Assembly (NCBI GenBank): GCA_036365455.1
Contig: JAWQUS010000027.1
Location: forward strand, 15,798,501 to 15,862,500
From: Macrosoma leucophasiata
Taxonomy: Eukaryota; Arthropoda; Insecta; Lepidoptera; Hedylidae
Reading direction: 5' to 3'
DNA: 64,000 nt
Shown here: one piece after another, positions 35,701 through 47,700 of the stretch
How the letters are laid out: every line of letters begins with the position of its first letter
How positions within the stretch are numbered: position 1 is the stretch's first letter
Position numbers and translations under genes: made by a program
The notes under the pieces: generated by a model
Seen by the model: the letters and a program-made list of their open reading frames with translations, nothing else
Database searches by the model: none
Told to the model about the DNA's origin: nothing

Positions 35701-38700
35701 TTAAACACAGTGGGTCTAGACAGAACAATTAGAGATTTCCACTCTTCAAATGTTGGTTACATTTGCAGTCATGAAAAATATAAAGCTCAATATAATATTT
35801 TGCAGGTGCAACCCGCCACCTCTTCATCCCGGCTGAGAAACGTATACCGCGCGTGCGCATAGAAACGCGTCAGAGCGAGCTTCTAGCTTCACAGCGCATA
35901 CTGGTCGCTCTGGACTCTTGGCCGAGGAACAGCCGATATCCGCTTGGTCACTTTGTCCGCTCCTTGGGTCCTATAGGTAATGTATTTTACGAATATGTAC
36001 ATCTTTACTGTGAAGTTATTGCTATTTATGGCATATTGGTTGCTCTGCATTCTTGGCCGGGGACAATGGCAGCGTGAGACTTGAAACTTGGGGGCGCTGC
36101 CATCTGCCATATATTTGTTCCTGTCCAAGGCGCGAGGCCCTTTATACCGTGAAGCCGAGGGCAGTGGCTCACACGGGCGGTGTGCCTAAATCCCGAGGAA
36201 CAGCTGATATCTGCTTGGTCACTTCTACGGTCTTTGGGATCTATAGGTAAAATGGTCTCTACTGATAGGAACATTCCTGCTGAGAAGCATAGTACGCGCG
36301 TGCCCATCGCAACCTATTTACCTTCACAGTGCCTACTGGTGGCTCTGGACTGGCTGAGGAACAGCCGATATCCGTTTGGTCCTTCGATCACTTATGGTCA
36401 TTTTGTCTGCTCTTTAGTTTGTGTTTTCGAATATGATTGAAAAAAAATTATATGAATGAGATAATATATTTTATGTTTGAAAAAAATTTAATGGTTTTAC
36501 TAATATCTTTTGTAAACTACGAATAAATAGGGAACAAATAAAACTCTCTTAAAGAGTACAGTTTAAACTTGGTACCACGGATTTGAGATATAAATTTAAG
36601 TTTATAGGCAATAAATTTACTTTATATATTTTTAGATTTAGACTTTCGGTCCTGCAGAGATATTGTTATATTGGGCGCACCACAGTTTCTGTGACTCGTG
36701 CGCCTAATACATCTCTCGTCTAACCTACCTATTTCCGTGATAGATTTACGTAACAATGACAATGACAAAGACATTTATTCGCCTGAATTAAGTACATTAT
36801 AAGTTATTTCACATAAAATATTTCGTCAGATTCTTGTCATGCAAAATATTTCTTTCAGGTGACAAAGACGCTGAGAATGAGGTGATATTGTTGGAACACG
36901 ACGTCCCGCATGCAAGGTTTAGTGAGGCCGTGTTAGCTTGCCTGCCACCCGACGACTGGACAATACCTGAGGAAGTAAGTGTCTCTAATATTCAATATAT
37001 AGATAGAATTAGTGACGGAGCTCGAGAGCTTAGGCAATAATATTAGTAACCTTAATGTGCCTGTTGTGAAATAGTAGAAGGCACCGCTATTATTTTCCGG
37101 TTAGATCATCATTTTTAGCATAGAATGGGGAAACCTAGGCTTCAGAAATTTCTTTCCCATTTGTCCCTTCGCTTTTATGCTAGAGCGAATAACTGGGAAA
37201 ATTTCCTGAAAATGTTTATTGTTTGCATAACGTAACGCTTTATTCTCTTTATTTCCCCCCAACTGAGTAATTCGAAGAAAACGAAAGAACTTAGACTTTA
37301 GAAGTAGGTTGTATATAAATCATGTTTTTGGAATCTTCTCGAATAAAAATTAAGATTGTTACTCTATGTTCCATTTTCAATAATGATCTGCGTAGTACTA
37401 AACGACGAATTGATCCGTGGCGGACGCATGTACTAATCCGCGCGGTTGCGATAATCCGGTTGGATCGGGTCGCACTGAATAGGCACTATAGACAGAGAAT
37501 ATGTAATACTACTACGTATAGAATGGACACTTTGATTTTGGCGGAGTGTCCGCGGTGTGCTATAGTTTAGCTTTGTATATTACAGGAAATAAAAAAGCGG
37601 GTAGATCTGCGTTCTATCTGCATATGCTCCGTAGACCCGCCCGGGTGCACGGATATCGACGACGCTCTACACGCCAGACCTATACCGGGCAAGACGCCCG
37701 ATGGGTTAGCGAAGTACGAAGTAGGCGTGCATATAGCCGATGTGACGCACTTCGTAAGGCCAAACACTGCACTAGACAAAGAAGCCGCTGCACGGTCCAC
37801 CACCGTGTATTTGGTCGGCAAAAGGATTGATATGGTGCCAGGTATGTATTGTTCTTCGCTACAACTAGATACTAGACTTGGGTAGACACCTGATGGTTTG
37901 ACGATGTACAAAGTGGAATTGCATAACAAAATACCACCAACTTTATTTAATACTAGCTGTCTCCGCGACTTCGTCCGCGTGAGAATTTATGATTGTTCAG
38001 TATCTACCCGGACGAAGTCGTGGGCGAAGCTAGTATAAAAGTAGCCTAAGTTACTCCTTATTACATCCGCTATCTGCCAGTGAAAGTCGCGTCTGACCAC
38101 TTGCGAATTGACCATTAACTTATTGACCACTTTATTTTGATGCAAATGTTACGTATAGGTACAAAACTTATCAATTTATTAACAAAAAAGTTATTTGAAT
38201 ATGCGTTATTAACTTACAGATTTATTGAGTTCAAATTTGTGTTCGCTGCGCGGTGGAGAGGAAAGGTTGGCGTTTTCTTGCGTTTGGGAAGTTGACGAGA
38301 ATGCCAACATTTTATATACCAAATTCCACAAAAGTGTAATAAAGGTTAGTCTATTTAGTCAATTGTTATGATTTAAAATTCATTTCATATCGATGCTGGT
38401 AACGTTATTTTTTAGTAAATACGTTTTAGATCTGATATGTCAAATCAGTGTATTAGGGAATTGAGATATTTTTTTATTGGGCCATATTGATTACAGAACT
38501 GAATGACAGTATCTTTATTTATTTCATTCATCAACCTACGTTTTAGGTACAGTCAGGGAACTGGCCGCTTTTCCAAAATCAATGAAATATATATTTTATT
38601 ACCACCACATGAGGTGATCATGTGGTCAAGTGGCCAGTTCCCTAATAGTGCTTGTACAAAAAATGATAAAGCTAATAATGGTGAGTCGATAGAAATAAAG

Positions 38701-41700
38701 TTGAATTGATTGAGATATGAAACGGGTACAAAATTTTACTGAATATGTTTCTGTTCGGTGCTGAAAATACGATCCAATCTTCGAAAGTTCGTTTTTTTTA
38801 TGTAATAAAAGTGGCAAACAAGCATGCAGTTCACATTGATGTTAAGTGATGACTGCAGCCCATAGAGACTTACACAATGACCAGAGGTCAAAATGCATAT
38901 GCGTTGCCACTCCTGAGGCCTAAGGTATTATGCCTCTGAACACGATAGTGCTGAACACTACCATTTAGCGGGAAGTGCATTAGGTAATGCGGTGGTGCCT
39001 ATGCCCGCGAGCTCCGTCACCGGAGCTCTACCACCAGTAAAAATCTTAAAATCCGGATAGCCTGGTATCCGGCCAAACAGCTGTGCGTATTATCTATCTC
39101 ATTTTTTTATATAATAAATGACTTACAAAACCAGTTATTCCGACATTGTAACTACGTCGAAGTATTTGCTATCTGGAAAAGGTCTTACAAGTGTTACAAC
39201 ATACTTGACACTTATCAGGGAGTTGCGTGAAGTGAAATGTTTTCTTATCTAGGTATTGGCACAGATGACAACGTTCCCTGGTATCATTTACTAGGAAGTA
39301 GGTACTCTAGCTAGATAATTGGTATATTTGGTTTCGAGGAAGTAAGGGATATCAATGAAGTTTCTTTTTTATGTAATGTAAGTGGCAAACAGGCCATGCA
39401 GTTCACATTGATGTTAAGTGAAGACTGCAGCCTATAGACACCCACACAAAGACCAAGATCAAAATGCAGATGCGTTACCACTCCTGAGGCCTAAGGTGTT
39501 ATGCCTCTGTGCCGGAAATGTGTTCGATCCCCGCCCCAAGACAAACATTTCTATGGATAAGATAAAAATAAAGAAATAATGTGTTGTGAGTATACAATGG
39601 CATCCACGATATAGATTAATATCGACTCTACCTTGACTTGGAACAAACAAATTAGTAATGTAAGTAAAATTGTCACAACCTCGCTGCGGTCACTTTATAG
39701 GTTTAAAGATTTTTTGCCTTTCACAACCAAGAAGCTTTTGGTGCAAGCTCTTGTTTTACCCACCATGGACTATGCAGATGTTTGCTATCCTGACTTGTCC
39801 AGGAGCATTTGAACAAACTGGATCGCCTCCTTAATAGTTGTATACGTTTCATTTTCGGTCTGCGAAAGTTTGATCATATTTCCTCATATCGCGCCAAACT
39901 TAAATGGCCATTCGTCAGCGAAGATCTGTTAGAATACTTACCTCATTGTTTAATGTTATTCATGGTCCACGTTCTCCTAACTATCTCAACATTAATTTTC
40001 AAACACTGGGCGATTCTCATAATTTTAATCTCCGTTCCTCGGAAAATCTTATCCTGGCCGTTCCCTCTCACAACACTTGTTTTGTATCCAACTCTTACAC
40101 CGTCTCAGCAATCAGCTCTGGAACGCACTTCCCGTGGCTATCAGAAAATCTACTTGTAAATTCACCTTCAAGCGGAAAATTAGAGAACACTATTTGAATT
40201 TACTTTCTTAGAAGTCACAAGTTTGGCATTCATCGTTGGATTTTCCAATATTTGATATGAATTGTATGTATGTGTTTATATAAACCATATGTATAGTTGC
40301 TGTATATGTGTAATTTTTATTATATATCTATTATTATATACTATATTTATTAATATAATTATTTAATCAAATCATTAGCCACTCATAATTTCTAAATTTA
40401 GACTCGTTTTGCACCTACATCGTCGCTCTCTTCATAACCCAAAGGTTGACTGGGAGATAATGCCTAGTGGCATGAAGTCCGCCTTTATGTACACCATCTT
40501 CGTGCATAAAAAGAATAAATAAATAAATTAATTGTTTATTTAATCTTCCAAGCACAATTAAAGTACATGAGGCGGACATAATGCTAGGTAGCATTCTCTA
40601 CCAGTCAACCTTAGGGTTGTCTGGTAGTTTGTGTATGTGTCTGAGCGTTTTTTTTTGTCTCTAATAAGAATACTTTTATAGAATAAAATGACATACAAAA
40701 CCCAGTGATTGCGACATTGGGACTATGTCTATTCGAGATTGTAAATATAGTACTCAACAATTAATATTGCACATAGAGCCTACGAAAGAGACAATCGGGC
40801 TAGTTTCGGCTTCGTAGAGCGTTATCTCTGCTGCACACTGCCTACGTAAGCACTGATAGTGCGGTGTTGGTCAAAACTTGATCAAAATGGTCGACAAACG
40901 TCATTTAAGTAAGGTGCGAAAGAGATAACGCGCTACAGATCCGAAATAGGCCCAAGTCTCTTTTCTAAGGTCGATATGCAATATTTCTTGTTGGTTAAGA
41001 AGTGCCACAACGCACTTGACACTTATCAGAGAGTTGCGTGAAGTGAAACGCTTTCTTATCTGGGCACAGATGATACAACGTTTACTCGACCTGATATCAT
41101 ATACAAGGAGGTCGCACGATCTGCCCTTTTCGTCAGAGGAACGTTTTCAAATGTTTATCCACAAACAAATAAAAAATAATAAATAAATAATAAAATACGC
41201 TTACACTCACAGCCCCACAGTAGGTATAAACCTGTGTCGTGGGTGCCGTTGTACACATACACAAACACCCAGATCCGAAACAAATATCTGTAGGCCATAC
41301 AAATATTTGCCCCAGTGCGGGGATCGAACCCTTCGAATCAAACGGTCATCTCACACCGCTGGACTAACCGGGTCGACGAAAATATGTTAGGTACTGAATT
41401 GAATAAGAACTCATGTTTTCCCCCGTTTTATCGTCCAGTCTCGAGCGGCGATGACGTACGAAGAAGCTCAGATAGCTATCGACGAGAGCGCCCGAAACGA
41501 CGAGATAGCCACCTCGTTGAGGGTGCTTAATGCGCTCGCAAAGAAACTCAAGCGGAAACGACTCGACAACGGCGCCTTACTGCTCGCCTCGCCCGAGATT
41601 AGGTTTCAGGTAAATATAATGCATAAAGCCGGCTCTAGAATCGCGCGCGACGTCGGTGAATTCACGGATAAAATAAATAAATGAATAACATCATGCATGA

Positions 41701-44700
41701 CCATAGAGCAACACGGGCCACCGGCCGCGGCGGACTGGTGGGGAGTAGCCATAACGTTTATTACCGATGCTAAACAGTCTGTAATTTTTTGCGGCGGGAA
41801 ATGCGTGCGACACACGCACAAAAATCGTCTATTACTACGAAACTCACACCTTGACTTTAAAAAAATACAGAAACAACTTCACGCACACATTTAAACGTCT
41901 AGGCGACAGGTATATTCCCATGGGCTTGTACTTTGACAGAGGGGAAAGCCTGCATATGGCTACGCCCCTCCGGTGTTGCTCTATGTGCATGACCCATGCG
42001 AGGTCAAACGTTTTTTGTTGCCGTTCGCATTTACGCTTTGCGCCGTTCCCCGATATACAAATAATATTCGTGCAGGTGGATTCAGAAACGCACGAGCCGG
42101 TGGAGGTGCAGGCCAAGCAGATCCTGGACACCAACTCCATGGTGGAGGAGTTCATGTTGCTGGCCAACGTCAGCGTGGCGGAGCGCCTGGCCGCCGACTT
42201 CCCGCAGTGTGCGCTGCTGCGGCGTCACCCCGCGCCGCCGCCCGCCTTCTTCACCACCTTCCTCAAGGCCGCCAAACAACAGGTAGGATTTGGAGGGATT
42301 GTAGCAGCACAACAGTCACGGAGTAGTGGGTAAGGTGACTTGTATTCTTCTTCATACAACAAGAAGCAAAAATCTTCTGAATTTTATTGTCTATCTCTTT
42401 TTACGCTTGTTCGTTTCACCGACTTTCAAATCACAAGCTAAAGACGTTTTCACTTCAAAAAACCTCTTCCATTTAGTGCTCACCGCTAGTTGTCGCGCTC
42501 ACCCCTACCGCATCAGTACCCGACCACGCTCCTGCCGATGCCTAGGGGCAGATATACCCGAGGAACAAACAAGTAGCTGATGAAACCCCGTACAACCAGG
42601 AGGGAGGAGATGATCAATCGAGTCCATACTACTCAGGCCAGTACACAAACGCCTGTGGTGGTTTCATAATGTTGGAACTATAATTTCAAATAACGTGCGG
42701 CTTACTGCGGCTGTACCCATTATTTCGGGCAGAAAAATATGATAACGCACTTTATTTCACGTAGAAAAATATCCCGTCATTGGCAAGTAAACTTCTAATG
42801 AATATCCAATATGTCACAGAATCACGTATTTAAAAAACAGGTCTTAAACACTATGCAAATAGAGTTATTTTTTGAACTCACGTAAACTCTTTTACTACCT
42901 TTTTGTTTTGAGCAAACACGACGAATAGCCATAATTCTAATGCCTAATACATACACTCGTGACAATAATATCAATTTAAAAAGATAGCTTGTTGGCTAGA
43001 TTCATATTCAAATTATATAATAACGTACTGATAATGTTCCAAAATTATTTAATAAAATTTCGTGGTGGGATTCATTCCTCGGGACTTTATAAAAAATAAC
43101 ATTTTCAAACATATTCATCGAAATAATCTTGTCGAGAGTGTAAAACAATCTTAACAATTAGCTCAGCACTAGGGACGTAACGCTGTGAGTACCTTTTGGT
43201 CGATATTCATAATATTTTATCGAGATTTTCTAACGGTAATCTCGTAGGTATACCTCAGTATGTAAATAGTGTATAAATTAATTACTATATGTTCAGTCGT
43301 AGTTAACATAGTTCGTCCACAATATCAATATGGATTGGAAATGTGTAGTCACACGTGCACCTGTGTGCGTAGCACGTAGGGTTATGAGGTTATGACTGTA
43401 GGCCTCGGACCGACATTAAAGAAATAAATTAATACTATGTACTTACAAGGATATTTTTTTTACACTATCCACCCGGCTTACACTATTCACCCCGTCAGGC
43501 CACGAGAAAAATGAGACAATTGATTTCTAATTTTATTGTTCTTGGCCGATATCGGCCAACTGCGGTTCAACAGTAAGGCAAATTTCTACTTACCAGTTTT
43601 ACCCAGTTTACCGGTGCATTTTAAAAACATAAAAACACAAACACTACTTCAACAAATAGCACAAGTATTGGAAAATAACACTCACCACCTACTCTTTACT
43701 TCGACAAGTCACTTCAATTCAATATACTGAAACACTTTTATTACTAATGCAATGCAATCACATTTATCATCACATCACAGGATGGCAGACTTTTTGCCAC
43801 AAGAGAAGAAAAAAGATTGCAGCATACGAAAGAGCGAGACAGTTGCGGAACAATTATTTTGAATTAATGAAATCTTTACATAAGGATAAAATATATTTTA
43901 TCAATAAAACAAATAATTCATTGTAGAATTTTGTGAAAGTTCTATACTTATTTAAATTTATTAAATTCTAGGTGCACTGACTAAATAGAAAAAGTACCTA
44001 AAGTTTTGTGATTGTGAATATAATTATTTTACTTAATTTTTTCCTTCGGGAAACTGAAAAAATATCTTTTTTTGTCACGACTTGTTGACATACAGCCATA
44101 CACTTGTTACCTACGGATACCCGTTAACTTGATACCTACCTGCATGACATCATCCCCTGAGAACCGTGGATTCGAGCCGTGGGAACAATAAACTGCTGAC
44201 ATCCAAATCTGTCTATCGTGGGACATAGGCAGAGTGTGGAAAGGACAATTATTGCTCGATCGCCGTAGCAAGTAGTCTTAAGTCTTAGAATTAATTATTT
44301 TATTTTGTAATTTTTACTTAATAAATTAAATTAAGTTGTAAAAGGACAAACATTGCCTTTTTTAAAACTCCCACCCGGCGGCCACGCACGTAATTCACTG
44401 CACAATAAAGCACTATGTTAGTGTAAATAAATAAAATATTCCATTACAAATTAATCAAAACTAGGCCGCTCGCAACCTCGCTGTAGAGTACCAACCGACT
44501 CCCATAAGAGGGGTAGAAATTGACTGAAGCGGGGAAAATGGGCGGGACGATGGAGTGTCCATTCTATACGTAGAATTACATATTCTCTGATATTAGTGTA
44601 GTAGAAAAGGATACGTATAAAATATCGATAACTCTTAAATCAATAAAATCGATATTTCTTGATCTTAGATCAACAGCCGCAATCCCTATGGAATGCTCTA

Positions 44701-47700
44701 GAATTGTTGGGTTAAAATCATTCGAAACTAGTCCTAGATACTTCTTCATAAGGTTCACTTTTATTTGGTTTTGGGAGTCAAAAATACGTCTCCCTAATTT
44801 TAATTAAAATTACATGAAACGGGACTTTCCGATGATACCTTAATTTGACACATTTGTGGTTGGGCTATCGTTTTTGCACTTCAAAACGGCTCAAAAGGGC
44901 ATTATTTAAAGATAATTCAGCTTTTGAACACGGCGACTGAGGGCTTGATAGCGCGCATGGCCCGGCGGCTGGTGTAGATCATCAGCGATCTACTCGGTTA
45001 AGCACTACGGGCGCGGTCGGGTAGTGTGATGGGTGACCGCTAGTGGCAAATTAAATGCGCGTTTCCGTGCTTCGGAGGGCACGTTGAGCCGTCGGTCCCG
45101 GTAGCTATCGATAGATAGTCGTTAAACCTTATCGGAGGCCTTATGGGCGGTTTGAAAACATCCGACAACGGGTTGGCCACTAACCCACCCAACTCCACCA
45201 ATCCGCATTGGAGCACCGTGGTGGAGTAAGCTCCAAGCCTCCCCACAAAAAGGGGAGAGACTCGTGCCCAGCAGTGGGACGTATAATGGGTTGCCATTAT
45301 TATTATGTCTCTCGTCAGCACGGAGTCCAATTTGAACCCCGAACCTTTGTCAGGCTTGCGCGGGGACATGGGGGGTCCAACACGTAGAGGCCCTTTCGAG
45401 AATTTCGATCTACTTTGTAATGGTTTATATTCGGCGGGACCTCTCTCTGACTGCATCAATAGTTAATACTTATTATTATTATTATTATATGCAGGGCTTC
45501 GAGCTGGACGTGTCTACCAACAAGTCGTTCTCCAAGTCGTTGGACAGCGCCGTGATCCCCGGCCGGCCGTTCTTCAACACGCTGCTGCGGATCATGGCGA
45601 CGCGCTGCATGCAGCAGGCGGTGTACTTCTCCAGCGGCACGCACACGCAGGAAGAGTTCTACCATTACGGCTTGGCCTGTCCTATCTATACGCATTTCAC
45701 TTCGCCTATACGACGGTGAGTTGTCGGTCTTCTTAGCGCTTATCTGGTTTAATTACGCCACTTTTAAACTTGCCTTTTTGCGAAAGACCTGCGGAACACG
45801 TTTTAGAGATTTCATGATACTGAAACACAGCTGTTATGAAGTAAAAGTTCTCTGCGCACGTATGAAATCCAGAAGGGGTAGGCAGAAAGAAGTAAATGCA
45901 TGCATTCAAGCATACATGTAAATACCCACGATTCGCCGGTTACGTTTTGGCCCATATAATAAGTCACGATGTGACGAGCCTGTCGGCATCTCCGGGCACA
46001 TTACCGAACTCTTAGGTACTGGGAAATTTGCAACGGAGAAATCGCAAGACAACCAGATATAAAGGATTTGTCTGTGATAGCCCCCCCCCCACCGACCCGG
46101 AAATCGAACTCCAGCGTACTAGCAGCGAATTAAAGTATGAAATTCCTCGATTGTTTTTAGTGATTGCATGTTGTCAGGTACGCGGACGTGATGGTGCACC
46201 GTCTGCTGGCGGCGACGATCGGCGCCGACGTGACGCACGCCACGCTGCTCGACAGCAGGCTGGCGGCGGCGCAGTGCGACAACCTCAACTACCGCCACCG
46301 CCAGGCACAGTACGCCGGGCGCGCCTCCGTTGCACTCAACACACATGTACTTTTTTATTTACTTACTAGCTGTGCCCGCAACTTCGCCCGCGTGAGATTG
46401 ATCAGTATTTACCCGGACGAAGTCGTGGGCGCAGCGAGTATTAAAGTAGCCTAACTTACTCCTTATTACATCAGCTATCTGCCAGTGAAAGTCCCGTCAA
46501 AATCGGTAAAGCCGTTTCCAAGATTAACCCCGCCAAACAGAGAGACAGACAGATAGACAAAAATTGTAAAAAATGTTGTTTTGGATTATGTATCGTGTAT
46601 ACATACATATACTGGGTGACTTTTTTTACCGTCTTGAAAAAAATAGGGCGTGATAAGCAAATGAAATAAAAGCCTATGGCATAGTTATTTATATTATTTT
46701 TTTATATTTTCTAACTTCATCTGAAATTAAAAATTCATTAAACATTTCTATTCATTATTCTATTACCTACAAAACTTCCAAAAACAGGATCGTGTCAAGT
46801 TGCCGGCGTTTGTTTGTTGAAATTCAGTGTTCTAAAATTAAAAATAGAATATTGAATAGAAATGTTTAATGAAATTTTAATTTCAGATGAAGTTAGAAAA
46901 TATAAAAAAATAATATAAATAACTATGCCATAGGCTTTTATTTCATTTGCTTATCACGCCCTATTTTTTTCAAGACGGTAAAAAAAGTCATCCAGTATAT
47001 GCATTTAGTAAAATGCGGTTATTTTTATATTACAAACAGACACTCCAATTTTATTTATTTGTATAGATATAATCTCACTTATAGGTAATTACAACATGCA
47101 TAAAACTTGAAGAAAGAAAAACAATAACCATGTATTTTTGGCTAAAAAAGTTGTAGGTAAATAAAACTTTTTAAATTTTACCGGTGGTAGAACTCCAGTG
47201 ACGGAGCACGCAGACGTAGGCACCTAATATACTTTCCGCTAAATGATAGTATTCAGCACTATCGTGTTCCGGTAAGGTGGTAATGTATGGCCCTGTAATT
47301 TCCGGCACAGAGGCATTACACCTTAGGCCTCAGAAGTGGTAACGCATTTTGATTAAAATCGGTTGAAGAGTTTCCATCGCTAACAAAAAACGTGACGCGT
47401 AATTTATATATCTTAAAATGTACTTTTCAGATCTTGTTCAATAAACGGGTAGAAATCGAATCTGCAGTGGTTTTGGCTGTGAAACGAAACGCATTGCAGG
47501 TGCTTATACCGAAATATGGTCTCGAAGGCCCACTGTATCTGCCTTCAGATAAATTCTCCTACAATGAAGAGGTAAAATAATTGTTAATTGGTTCTCGCAT
47601 CAAATGTTGACAGTTTATTTTTCTAAACTTACATCAACTGTCACTTCTTTTTTGGATTTTCAGGAACATTATCAAATATGCGGTGACGTAGTGTTAAAAA

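Noticed and set aside
36180..36440. Open frame resembling Dis3 as a real extra exon
   Set aside because: Dis3 reads in phase from exon 6 to exon 7 without it, the donor is lost and conserved residues are changed.
37546..37929. Alternative-frame readings over Dis3 exon 8
   Set aside because: They are shadows of the exon that carries the RNB active site.
44938..45060. Functional 5S rRNA gene
   Set aside because: Only the internal-promoter half matches and it continues into a SINE body.
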